DNA from: Chitinophagaceae bacterium
Lineage (GTDB): Bacteria; Bacteroidota; Bacteroidia; Chitinophagales; Chitinophagaceae
NCBI GenBank assembly: GCA_020853515.1
Contig: JADYYU010000106.1
Location: 1-10,373, forward strand
DNA length: 10,373 bases
Reading direction: 5' to 3'
The notes under the pieces are model-generated. The model was not told the origin of the DNA, made no database searches, and saw only the letters and a list, made by a program, of their open reading frames with translations. The position numbers and the translations under genes were made by a program. Shown piece after piece: positions 1 through 7,843 of this stretch (position 1 is the stretch's first letter; every line of letters begins with the position of its first letter).

Positions 1-456
1 AAAGGACTTGTCATCCTTGTGATAGTAAACTAAAGCAATTCTACAAAAAAAACAAAACTAGCTAGGGAACCAGCACTACTATGCAACTCCCTCAGCAGAA
101 AATTTAGTTTACTCATACTAATCCTGATTTGGAATTACTATAGCATTAATCAGCTTTCCACCACGGTTACGCTTGCTTCAGAAATCACTATTTTAGTAAA
201 AACAAAATACCTAAGCCGCCGCAAAGCAAGAGTAATTGTGCAACATCAAATTCCACATCCGGATAAACGATTCTAATAAAATCCATGCCTGTCAAGAAAT
301 AGTTTAATAAAAAAATCAATGTAGTAACCCTGCTGCAGATATGCCAGGTAACTATCACAAACTAAACCGTCTGCAGATATATTTAGTTTCAGTGTAAATT
401 TTCAAAACACTATACTGTCTATCATTAAATAACTGAGTAAAAAGAATACCTATTAC
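1..456. other. Intergenic region with no supported gene
   Basis: This AT-rich stretch of about 450 bases lies downstream of the gld operon terminator. No reading frame in it looks like a known protein. At the far left edge, one forward frame is open until a stop at 31-33 and another until 61-63, so the tail of a neighbouring gene could be here, but it is too short to identify. On the minus strand a 32-codon hydrophobic frame runs from 286 down to 188 and is discussed as a finding. The region carries an 11-bp inverted repeat, a second 8-bp copy of the same inverted motif (359-366 and 382-389), and a 10-bp direct repeat, CTGCAGATAT (333-342 and 371-380). I saw no tRNA-like arms and no CRISPR-like periodicity. 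Confidence 0.6.
24..113. repeat. 11-bp inverted repeat, widely spaced
   Basis: AGTAAACTAAA at 24-34 is the exact reverse complement of TTTAGTTTACT at 103-113. The enclosed 68 bases show no coding signal. The core AAACTAAA/TTTAGTTT occurs again as an inverted pair at 359-366 and 382-389. This could mark a small element, a regulator site or a long-range stem, but in AT-rich DNA an 11-bp match can also be chance. The observation is certain; the meaning is not. Confidence 0.4.
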
Positions 457-490
457 AAAAAAAATGCCATCCGGTTTCGGATGGCATTTT
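457..490 (-). terminator. Rho-independent terminator of the gld operon
   Basis: There is a perfect 13-bp stem (arms 461-473 and 478-490) with a 4-base loop at 474-477. Read on the minus strand, the stem is followed by an uninterrupted run of eight T from 464 down to 457. The core of the stem is GC-containing (ATGCCATCCG) and its flanks are A:T pairs, as in a classic intrinsic terminator. It starts 20 bases after the gldN stop codon, so it marks the 3' end of the gldKLMN transcript. Confidence 0.9.
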
Positions 491-510
491 CATATCAGGA
501 AGGAGGTAAA

Positions 511-1431
511 CTAGTACACCCACATATCATGCTCCCTGTTAAATATTTTTTCTTTAATATCTTCACCCTCGTTCAGGATATCGATATTCTTCTTGTAATT
601 TTTGATATCTTCCTGAAGTGGATTATTGATCGTTGATTTCAGGACATAGCTTGAAAACAAACGCTTTTCAAAAAAGTCATCCCAGGTAATTCTGAATACA
701 TCATTTTCAGGATTGTACACTTCAAATTTAGCATTATGATCACGAATATCTTCGTAGTGAACCCAGAATAAAGGCAAAGACAAACGATAAGAACCATCTG
801 CATTCTTTCTGTCGATATAAGGGGCCAAACCAATGATACGAACGACCATACGTCCTACATTCTTATCGAAGATCCAGTCTTCTTTTAAACGGAATTTAGT
901 GATATCATCAGGATTAAACTTTCGAACTGTAATGATCTGACTAAACGTTCCATCAGGATTTTCAACTTCATTCGTATCAGCTTTTTCAGCCAATTTACCC
1001 ATTACATCTTCAAGAGACAAAGGCGAAGTAAAACGTTCGTCATTAAATGCTGTCACCTGCCCTTGCTTAATGGCATGTAAGAGAATCTCAATATACATAC
1101 CTCCACCACTTTCTTCATCACCCGGGTATCTGAATGGAAAATTCTGCTTCTGACGGGTATCAATCTCACGCCAAACCCGTTTTTTCCAAAGCACATCCGC
1201 TTCACGAATACGTTGCCATGGGGTAACATAATTATTATGCTCTACTTTATCGATCGCACCATCTTTACGTAAGGATGGTTTCCAATCCGTATTCACAATT
1301 TGCGCTGCACCGCCGGCCACATTCGGGTCCACTACACCACCCGGAGGAGGTACACCTGGCTGAGCAAATGCATTTGTACTCAATAACACTGCCGCAGCAA
1401 CTATTGACTTGATTTTAATTATATTTTTCAT
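511..1431 (-). CDS. gldN: GldN/PorN, T9SS periplasmic ring component
   Basis: GldN (PorN in Porphyromonas) is a periplasmic protein that, with the lipoprotein GldK, forms the ring-shaped structure beneath the outer membrane in the type IX secretion and gliding apparatus. The 306-residue product begins with a signal peptide: a basic start (MKNIIKIK), a hydrophobic run, and an AFA-Q cleavage site after residue 23. A short Pro/Gly-rich linker (PGVPPPGG) follows. The mature part has the family's conserved block around IREADVLWKKRVWREID, and its length is normal for the family. The start at 1431 is the one that yields a clean signal peptide. The gene lies 21 bp after gldM and is the last of the operon; a strong terminator follows. 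Family assignment rests on the sequence together with the gldK-L-M-N order. Confidence 0.95.
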   Translation of the reverse strand: MKNIIKIKSIVAAAVLLSTNAFAQPGVPPPGGVVDPNVAGGAAQIVNTDWKPSLRKDGAIDKVEHNNYVTPWQRIREADVLWKKRVWREIDTRQKQNFPFRYPGDEESGGGMYIEILLHAIKQGQVTAFNDERFTSPLSLEDVMGKLAEKADTNEVENPDGTFSQIITVRKFNPDDITKFRLKEDWIFDKNVGRMVVRIIGLAPYIDRKNADGSYRLSLPLFWVHYEDIRDHNAKFEVYNPENDVFRITWDDFFEKRLFSSYVLKSTINNPLQEDIKNYKKNIDILNEGEDIKEKIFNREHDMWVY

Positions 1432-1452
1432 ACAGAATAATAATTTATTTTA

Positions 1453-3084
1453 TTAACAATTAATCACAAAGTTCACAGAACCTATACTTCTGATGGTACC
1501 ATCGGGACCTTTTGCTTTAATATTTTCAAAATAGATACGATCACCCGGACGCAAAGCCTGCATCATCTCTTTAATCTGAGGAACTGCATTTGGACCATTC
1601 AGGTACATATTTCTTGAACTGGCTTCAACCGGTTCTTTCCTCTTAGGTTGATAAAGAACGTCATAAGACACCACTTCATACTTGGCATCAAAGTCAAAAT
1701 TATCAAGTTTGGCAAAGATAGCTACCTGAGCACCCAAAGGACCCGCACAGATCGGACCTCCACGGCTATTAGCAATTACCGGATACGGATCAGGTATTCT
1801 CTTTACACGATACTCATAGGTACCGAATGATTTAGAACTACCATCACCAATTTTACCACTTAATGTAATTGTTGCCTTGCTACCCGGTGCACCAGTAGGA
1901 CGAACCATAAACTTGTTTACACCTTCAGCTTTAGTTAATGTACAACCTTCAGCAGTATAATTCAAACTACTGGCAGGAATACCTGAAGCTGAAAAAGTGA
2001 TCGGGTTATCAACACCTATGTAGAACACATTCATCTTATCCAAAGAAATTGTCGCTTGTGCCTCACCTACATAATAAGTTGCCTTCTGAGTGAAATTTCT
2101 CACGATATTATTGTCATTAGGATCAGTAAAAGAACCTGACACACTAATTGTTTGTTCACCTTTGCCACTAGCAGTCGCTGTATAAGTTGCAATACCATCT
2201 TTCACAGCAATGTTACTTCCATTCACTCTGATTGACAAGGCATTAGCAGTTTTATTATAAGCACCTAACATAATTTGTGCAGTGTATTTTTCACCAGGCA
2301 ATAAATAACTGTTTGGTGAAGAAACTAAAAGAGCATAGTCAGGTAAAGGAATCTTCATGTTTCTTGTTTCACCTGTTGCCAAAGCCCATAAATTATCGAT
2401 CACCATCGATTCAGTGCTTTTTACGTCATTAATATACTTATCTAATATGGTAACAGCACCTACTGCAGGAACCATATGAAAATTACCATAACTCCAGTCT
2501 TTTGCAATATTCTCTTCGCTTTCAATGACATCAAAATTAATCGGGAATAATTTTTCTACGTTCTCATTTCTGTCTTTCATAGTCGAAATATCATCACCTG
2601 CTGTTGGAATCAAAGCACCCATTTCTTTTTTAAATGCTTCCAGTTTAGATTTCATTTCCGGACCTTTCTTATCAATTTCTATCATGATTGCAGTGGCAGC
2701 ATCCAAATCTTCAGGTCTTTCAAGCAAACCTGTCTTAGGATTCAGACCACCGGCACGTGTAATAATCAGTTGTTTGTAAGACTCCAGTAAAGTGGTGATC
2801 TGTTTAGATTTTTCGGAAGCCTGCAAAACAAATGGCCGGAAGTCATTCATTTTCTTGATCTTCTTAGGATTTTCCAACACCTCAGGATCCTGCATCTTTT
2901 CGTCATACTCTTTCAAAGATGCTTTGTTTTTCTCATCAAGATTAGTGCTTGATTGTACTAAACTTTTATCAACTATTTTAAATGCATTTAATATTTCACT
3001 CGATACATTCATGGCTAACAACGCTGTTAACACAAGATACATCAGGTTAATCATTAACTGCCTTGGTTCTTTAGGTAAAGACAT
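1453..3084 (-). CDS. gldM: GldM/PorM, T9SS motor stator-rotor protein
   Basis: GldM (PorM) is an inner-membrane protein with one N-terminal transmembrane helix and a long periplasmic part. In solved homologues the periplasmic part is a dimer of four stacked domains that reach the GldK/GldN ring. With GldL it forms the proton-motive-force-driven motor of type IX secretion and gliding. The 543-residue product starts with a short basic cytoplasmic tail (MSLPKEPRQL), followed by a hydrophobic helix at about residues 10-27. Next comes a charged, helical D1-like segment to about residue 225, then Ig-like beta-rich regions. The C-terminal domain contains the GGPICAGPLGAQVA segment and ends in a cysteine. 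It is slightly longer than I recall for Flavobacterium GldM. The gene follows gldL by 66 bp and precedes gldN by 21 bp, with no obvious Shine-Dalgarno sequence. Confidence 0.95.
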   Translation of the reverse strand: MSLPKEPRQLMINLMYLVLTALLAMNVSSEILNAFKIVDKSLVQSSTNLDEKNKASLKEYDEKMQDPEVLENPKKIKKMNDFRPFVLQASEKSKQITTLLESYKQLIITRAGGLNPKTGLLERPEDLDAATAIMIEIDKKGPEMKSKLEAFKKEMGALIPTAGDDISTMKDRNENVEKLFPINFDVIESEENIAKDWSYGNFHMVPAVGAVTILDKYINDVKSTESMVIDNLWALATGETRNMKIPLPDYALLVSSPNSYLLPGEKYTAQIMLGAYNKTANALSIRVNGSNIAVKDGIATYTATASGKGEQTISVSGSFTDPNDNNIVRNFTQKATYYVGEAQATISLDKMNVFYIGVDNPITFSASGIPASSLNYTAEGCTLTKAEGVNKFMVRPTGAPGSKATITLSGKIGDGSSKSFGTYEYRVKRIPDPYPVIANSRGGPICAGPLGAQVAIFAKLDNFDFDAKYEVVSYDVLYQPKRKEPVEASSRNMYLNGPNAVPQIKEMMQALRPGDRIYFENIKAKGPDGTIRSIGSVNFVINC

Positions 3085-3150
3085 TCTCTATTAGTATTTT
3101 CTAATTAATTAATTTTTTGTTTACACCATTCTATACAACTCAAACCGCTC

Positions 3151-3990
3151 TTAGCGTCCCTGCATAGCATTCAACATATTGCCGTATACCTGATTTAATG
3201 TACCTAAGTTTTTGGCTAATAATCCGATCTGTTCTTTTGCTTTGTTAGCATCTTCGGCACTGCTTTGCATAGCGTCAGAAGCATTTACCAGATTACTGTA
3301 GAATTTGTTCATTGCTTTCAGATGATTATTAGCATCCTGCAGTTCTACTTCATAGATCTGATTCAGAGAACCCAGATTCTTAGTTAAAGTAGTTACCTGA
3401 CTGTGAAACTTAGCTGTTTCATCAGCAGCATTGTTAAATGAAGCCAATGTATTGGTAGCACCCAAAAATGTATCTTTCATTTGTCCTAATGCCGCAGTAG
3501 CTTCTTTTGCTTTGTTGGCATAATCGTTGGTGGCAGCCGCTACATGTGTAATGTCTTTTACCTGATTCACTGTTTCGCCAAAGCGCTGAAAATTATCGCT
3601 TAACTTTTTCAGACTGGTAGGATTCATATTAGCCTCTTCAAGCATTTTATCAAGAGATGCTGTAGCAGATGATGAACTACCACCACCAATACCATTGATG
3701 GGTGTTGGCACAAATTTCACACCTTTTTTGTAGGCTTCCACGTGTGGATTCTGATCAAGACCCGGATAGTATTTTTCCCAGTAGTAATCTTTGTGTGGAG
3801 GTAAAATACCCAGTAACGCAAAGATGAAAGCTTCGACACTCATACCAACGATAAGAGCAGGACCCGCCCATGACCAGTGTTGTAATTTTGCCAAAGCTCC
3901 AATAAGTACAACTGACGCCCCTAACCCAATGATAAGGTTTTTTAACTGCTTTCCTGCTGTAGTCTCGAAAAATAAGGATATTGATTTCAT
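3151..3990 (-). CDS. gldL: GldL/PorL, T9SS motor membrane protein
   Basis: GldL (PorL) is the cytoplasmic-membrane motor subunit that, with GldM, uses the proton gradient to power type IX secretion and gliding. The 279-residue product has two hydrophobic helices at about residues 18-34 and 44-63. The second contains an acidic residue inside the membrane (Glu53 in IVGMSVEAFIF). It matches the conserved helix-2 glutamate reported as critical in Flavobacterium GldL. A KLQHW motif sits in the loop between the helices. After a G/S-rich linker (about residues 102-112), the cytoplasmic tail is long, Ala/Asn/Gln-rich and predicted helical or coiled coil. It contains a near-duplicate decapeptide, KNLGSLNQIY at 204-213 and KNLGTLNQVY at 260-269. 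The gene lies 44 bp after gldK and 66 bp before gldM. Confidence 0.95.
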   Translation of the reverse strand: MKSISLFFETTAGKQLKNLIIGLGASVVLIGALAKLQHWSWAGPALIVGMSVEAFIFALLGILPPHKDYYWEKYYPGLDQNPHVEAYKKGVKFVPTPINGIGGGSSSSATASLDKMLEEANMNPTSLKKLSDNFQRFGETVNQVKDITHVAAATNDYANKAKEATAALGQMKDTFLGATNTLASFNNAADETAKFHSQVTTLTKNLGSLNQIYEVELQDANNHLKAMNKFYSNLVNASDAMQSSAEDANKAKEQIGLLAKNLGTLNQVYGNMLNAMQGR

Positions 3991-4034
3991 TTTCTATTTT
4001 TAGTTTTTTTTGAATGTTTTATTATGTGATGGGG

Positions 4035-5327
4035 TTATTTTCTTCTTTTCGGTGATTTATTTGTCAATGCAGGTGAAATATATTCAACTAAACATCTGAA
4101 TCCGATGAACGCTTTAGCGGTATCTGCGAATTCGTAATCGCGGTTACTCACTTGCAAAAAGCTTGCTACATCTTTCCAACTGCCCCCTTTGGTAACTTTA
4201 CGTTTCCACCAGGTCGGGTCTGCTTCTTTTGCTTTGCTTCTTACAGCAGGTGACATATCAGCTACGTTATTGTAAGTTGCGGCTTCATAAGGTGATGAAG
4301 TCCATTCGGCCACATTACCACTCATATTATATAAACCGTAATCATTCGGCCAATAAGCATCTGCTCGTACGGTGTACAATCCACCATCCGCACTGTAATT
4401 ACCACGGCTTGGTTTGAAATTAGCCAGGTAACAACCCTTTTTGTTTACGATGTAAGGACCGCCCCATGGATAAGGTGATTGGGTACGACCGCCCCGTGCA
4501 GCCCATTCCCATTGTTCCTCACTTGGTAAACGGAATTCACCTTCAAGGTATTGTTTTTTGGAATCTTTATAACTTCTCCAGAATTTTGTTCTCCAGTGGC
4601 AGAAAGCCAGCGCCTGATACCAGTTTACACCAACTACCGGGTAGTTGTTAAAGGCAGGATACCAGAAATATTGATGAGCAATAGGTTCGTTGTAAGAATA
4701 AGAAAACATTTTCACCCAAACGGTGGTATCAGGATAGGCTCCAATATCGTATTTCGCCAGATAGGATGAACGGGTCTGATTTTGGCCGGGTGTAGATTCT
4801 CTGGCCATTTTATCGTAATCGTATGATTCGTAGTGATATTTTAATTTAGCATTATCAAATTCCTTTTTACCCCAGATACTTTCAGCAGAAGGAATATAGT
4901 AGGCAGCCATTGCATCCTGTACATCTTCGCTACCCCATTTCAATTTCTTTTTCCAGTCAATTACCTGACTACCATCCGGTAAGTCTTTAAAATCACCCAG
5001 TATTGAATGTGCGGTTGAGTCACGTACCCAATCTACATATTGCCTGTACTCAGAATTGGTCACTTCGGTAGCATCCATAAAGAATCCAAACATCTGTACC
5101 GTTCTGTTTTTTACGTCGTTGGCATTTCTCATGTCCTGATCACTGGCACCCATATGCATCACTCCCGATGGCACCCAAGTCATTCCAACAGGAGCCGGAA
5201 CAGTTGTGTTTGTTTTATGTGTGGTACCTACTAACTGTCCGTTAGAAGCAGTACCACCACCGCCACATCCCCAAGCTGTAACTATTAATCCTAATGCGAA
5301 TAATCGTAACGAAAATTGTTTTATCAT
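4035..5327 (-). CDS. gldK: GldK/PorK, T9SS lipoprotein with FGE-like fold
   Basis: GldK (PorK) is an outer-membrane-anchored lipoprotein that forms the periplasmic T9SS ring with GldN. I place the start at 5327, giving 430 residues. That start yields a lipoprotein signal, MIKQFSLRLFALGLIVTAWG, with Cys21 as the lipidated residue followed by GGGG. The in-frame ATG at 5396 would add 23 residues, spoil the signal peptide, and lie upstream of the promoter described at 5357-5387. A formylglycine-generating-enzyme (sulfatase-modifying factor) domain spans about residues 45-416. Its landmarks are PVGMTWVPSG (46-55), DATEVTNSEY (85-94), VVGVNWYQALAFCHWR (231-246), FRLPSEEQWEWAARGG (265-280), NMSGNVAEWT (334-343), KGGSW (380-384) and GFRC (409-412). 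By my hand alignment, the positions of the two catalytic FGE cysteines hold other residues, fitting a structural rather than enzymatic role. It is the first gene of the operon. Confidence 0.94.
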   Translation of the reverse strand: MIKQFSLRLFALGLIVTAWGCGGGGTASNGQLVGTTHKTNTTVPAPVGMTWVPSGVMHMGASDQDMRNANDVKNRTVQMFGFFMDATEVTNSEYRQYVDWVRDSTAHSILGDFKDLPDGSQVIDWKKKLKWGSEDVQDAMAAYYIPSAESIWGKKEFDNAKLKYHYESYDYDKMARESTPGQNQTRSSYLAKYDIGAYPDTTVWVKMFSYSYNEPIAHQYFWYPAFNNYPVVGVNWYQALAFCHWRTKFWRSYKDSKKQYLEGEFRLPSEEQWEWAARGGRTQSPYPWGGPYIVNKKGCYLANFKPSRGNYSADGGLYTVRADAYWPNDYGLYNMSGNVAEWTSSPYEAATYNNVADMSPAVRSKAKEADPTWWKRKVTKGGSWKDVASFLQVSNRDYEFADTAKAFIGFRCLVEYISPALTNKSPKRRK

Positions 5328-5356
5328 AGTCCGTTTATTGTTTTTATACAAGAAGG

Positions 5357-5387
5357 CAAATATATTAAAAATATTTGTTAAGTCAAA
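5357..5387 (-). promoter_or_regulatory. Bacteroidota-type promoter of gldKLMN
   Basis: On the minus strand there is a TTTG box (5384-5387), a 19-base spacer, and then TATATTTG (5357-5364). This is an exact fit to the Bacteroidota housekeeping consensus TTTG-N19-TAnnTTTG. Initiation a few bases after the -7 box, near 5350, would leave a leader of about 20-25 bases before the ATG at 5327. The spacer and -7 box also form a partial palindrome (CAAATAT...ATATTTG). A run of ten A on the minus strand (5440-5449) lies further upstream. The promoter position supports the shorter GldK start. Confidence 0.8.
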
Positions 5388-5563
5388 TATCTGCACAATA
5401 TATGTTGGATATTTTAATTCTTATATAAAAATGTTCAAATTTTTTTTTTGACCGCCTGAAAAAATAAAATGAAAATAAATATCGGAACGCCTTTACTTTA
5501 TTTTATCCCCCAATAAAATCAAGTGCTAAGTAAGAAAATAAATACAAGATATCAAAATTATTT

Positions 5564-7585
5564 CTAATAAATTACTGTCATTGCCTCATCTATTGAGGTG
5601 AAAGGTTCAAGACAACTCTGATTCCGGCAAATATAGATGCGGGTTTCCCCTTCCGCATACTTTCCCCTGAATTCTGCTATGTTTTCTTCGTATGTATTTA
5701 CTACTGTGTATGTAACGTGCGAAAGATATCTTTTAGTATAAAATTGTCTGACAATTTCCTTAGCATCCGGTCCGGCTATCGTAATCTCTGCAGCAGTGTC
5801 CGATTTATTTAAAAACAAGTCGGCCCAGATTGCAAATGAAGACGGGTAGGTGGTGAAATAAACCTGCATTTCAGCCAGCATCTGATTGTGCAGGCGCAAC
5901 CATGATGCCTCACCGAAAGCAATGCCCAAATGATGCAATACCCTGCACAATACGCTGTTGGATGAGGGGACAGCACCATCGTATGTTTCTGTTTTGTTGA
6001 TATCAACCTGTTGGAAACTGCGGTTGGTGTAACAAAATAAGGCCCCTGTTTCGGCTGTAAAATGCAGACTTGCATACTGCACAATTTCTTTTGCCAAATG
6101 CAGATATTCAGCACCGGCAGATGCAATATGCAATTGAATCAAGGCATCAGACAGATACGCAAGGTCGTCCAAATATGCCGGTATTTTGTTTACCCCATCT
6201 TTATGAGTATGATAGTATAAATGGCTTTCATTTTTCATATTCGCCCTAATAAATTGCATATTGCCAAGCGCCAGTTGCAGATAATGATCCTCATCAAAAA
6301 TCAGCGACGCAAGCGAAAGGGCTTTATTCATCAGCGCATTCCAGCCAAGGATGATCTTATCGTCTGTCAGCGGTTTTACCCTGGTGGCCCTGTGCAACCG
6401 TAATCGAGTGTTAATCTGCCTGATTTTGGCCAAAGCCCCCACATCGGTCATTTGCATTTGCGCAGCGGTGGTGTACAGTATATTGGTATGTTCCCAATTG
6501 CCCTCTTCGGCCAACTGATAAAATGTTTTGTAAAGTTCAAAATCATCCTGAAGCAATTCTTTCAATTCGGTGTAACTCCAGGTATAGTACTTGCCTTCTA
6601 CCCCTTCACTGTCTGCATCCTGCGCTGAGTAAAAGCCTCCGTCTTCGTGTCTCATTTCCCGTTCAAGCCAGGCAATGGTTTCCTGTACGATTTGCCTGTA
6701 CAATTGATTGTGGGTATGGGAATAGGCGATACTATACACTTCCAGCAACAATGCATTGTCGTAGAGCATTTTTTCAAAATGGGGCGCTATCCAGTACTTG
6801 TCTGTACTGTATCTCGAAAATCCACCGCCCAACTGATCGTAAATACCGCCCATGGCCATTTTATCCAGCGAAAGGCATGCCTGCCTCAGGGCTTTTTCTT
6901 CATGATAAAGACTATAATAATCAAGCAAAAATCTGATACTAAAAGTAGACGGGAATTTAGGTGGATTACCAAAACCACCTTCAATCTGATCGGCCTGCGC
7001 CATGATTTTTTCAAATATTTCACGGTCAATATCTTCTTTTGACTTTTCATCCGTACTAGCGAAATCGTTTTTGAGCTTAGGCAGTGCCCCGGCCGATTGC
7101 AAATGCGTCATAAGCTGATGGGCCTGCTGTTCTACCTCGCTTCTGTTTTGGGTAAAATACTGCGATACATTGATCAGCACTTCCTTCCATGACGCCCTGT
7201 TGAAAGCCCGCACAGGCGGAAAATAGGTGCCACCATAAAAGGGTTTCTTTTCAGGGGTTAAAAATACATTCAAAGGCCAGCCGCCGCTGCCGGTCATAGC
7301 CTGCACTGCATCCATGTACATATGATCGACATCAGGATATTCCTCACGGTCTAATTTGATATTGACAAAGGCGTGATTCATGATAGATGCTACTTCTTCA
7401 TCTTCAAAACTTTCATGCTCCATCACATGGCACCAGTGGCAGGATGAATAACCGATACTAAGCAGTACAGGCTTGTTTTCGGACCGGGCTTGCTCAAAGG
7501 CTGCCTCACTCCATGGCTGCCAATGTACAGGATTAGCGGCATGCTGCAGCAGGTAAGGTGATGTTTCGTATTTAAGTAAATTCAT
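5564..7585 (-). CDS. DUF255 thioredoxin-domain protein (YyaL/SSP411-like)
   Basis: This is a member of the DUF255 family (Bacillus YyaL, mammalian SSP411/SPATA20), whose biochemical role is not firmly established. The product has 673 residues. The N-terminal thioredoxin-like domain (about 1-165) opens with the family signature YLLQHAANPVHW (11-22) and carries a CHWC pair at 49-52. It continues with TGSGGWPLNVFLTP (98-111) and YGGTYFPP (117-124). The rest is an alpha/alpha six-hairpin barrel resembling sugar epimerases and glycosidases, with EGGFGNPPKFP (202-212), GGIYDQLGGGFSRYSTD (246-262), PHFEKMLYDNA (268-278) and GGFYSAQDADSEG (316-328). I chose the ATG at 7585 because family members start just before this signature. 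An in-frame ATG at 7684 would add 33 residues without resemblance to the family. No signal peptide is seen from the chosen start, so it is probably cytoplasmic. The gld promoter lies between it and gldK, so it is likely transcribed separately from the operon. Confidence 0.9.
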   Translation of the reverse strand: MNLLKYETSPYLLQHAANPVHWQPWSEAAFEQARSENKPVLLSIGYSSCHWCHVMEHESFEDEEVASIMNHAFVNIKLDREEYPDVDHMYMDAVQAMTGSGGWPLNVFLTPEKKPFYGGTYFPPVRAFNRASWKEVLINVSQYFTQNRSEVEQQAHQLMTHLQSAGALPKLKNDFASTDEKSKEDIDREIFEKIMAQADQIEGGFGNPPKFPSTFSIRFLLDYYSLYHEEKALRQACLSLDKMAMGGIYDQLGGGFSRYSTDKYWIAPHFEKMLYDNALLLEVYSIAYSHTHNQLYRQIVQETIAWLEREMRHEDGGFYSAQDADSEGVEGKYYTWSYTELKELLQDDFELYKTFYQLAEEGNWEHTNILYTTAAQMQMTDVGALAKIRQINTRLRLHRATRVKPLTDDKIILGWNALMNKALSLASLIFDEDHYLQLALGNMQFIRANMKNESHLYYHTHKDGVNKIPAYLDDLAYLSDALIQLHIASAGAEYLHLAKEIVQYASLHFTAETGALFCYTNRSFQQVDINKTETYDGAVPSSNSVLCRVLHHLGIAFGEASWLRLHNQMLAEMQVYFTTYPSSFAIWADLFLNKSDTAAEITIAGPDAKEIVRQFYTKRYLSHVTYTVVNTYEENIAEFRGKYAEGETRIYICRNQSCLEPFTSIDEAMTVIY

Positions 7586-7740
7586 AGCGTTGCGTGTTGA
7601 GTATAAATGAATGCCCCCCTGCAGGTCAGGCGGCGATAATAGTGAGGTCATTACCGAGAATGTCAGCACTATACAGCTTGACATGAGCGGCGTCCAGTTC
7701 CGGGTTTAGGAACTAAACGGTGCCCAGGCGAATACTGTTG

Positions 7741-7748
7741 CAAAAGTA
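7741..7748 (-). promoter_or_regulatory. Possible -7 box upstream of the DUF255 gene
   Basis: The minus strand reads TACTTTTG, an exact TAnnTTTG match. No TTG box is seen 19-21 bases upstream, so this is only half a promoter. Initiation near 7735 would give a leader of about 150 bases to the ATG at 7585, or about 50 to the ATG at 7684. The leader would include a perfect small hairpin, GTTTAG-GAA-CTAAAC (7704-7718). A single 8-bp match upstream of a gene is suggestive but not strong. Confidence 0.4.
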
Positions 7749-7843
7749 GGCATGAAATGGAATTTTGATTTTTTTCTTTTACGTTATCATTTTACAATTG
7801 GCTCATCCTGATGCAGGCATCATTTAAGTTTACCAGGTGGCCC

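Noticed and set aside
1..62. Left-edge forward frames as the end of a gene
   Set aside because: At most 20 codons are visible and there are no recognisable residues, so nothing can be supported.
500..508. AGGAGG-like sequence on the plus strand
   Set aside because: No forward start codon with an open frame follows at a suitable distance; it lies just beyond the gldN stop.
3103..3114. AATTAATTAATT palindrome between gldL and gldM
   Set aside because: It is low-complexity AT sequence inside an operon and is expected by chance at this base composition.
5500..5519. Inverted repeat ATTTTAT/ATAAAAT after the DUF255 gene as a terminator
   Set aside because: The 7-bp stem is all A:T with a C-rich loop and no clear T tract on the minus strand, so it is too weak to call.
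6523..7042. Two overlapping forward open frames of 131-137 codons opposite the DUF255 gene
   Set aside because: Both are antisense to conserved DUF255 motifs, overlap each other, and have unnatural Cys/His/Arg-rich composition.
7809..7822. TGATGC/GCATCA inverted repeat downstream of DUF6048 as a terminator
   Set aside because: The loop is only 2 bases and no T run follows in the minus direction.
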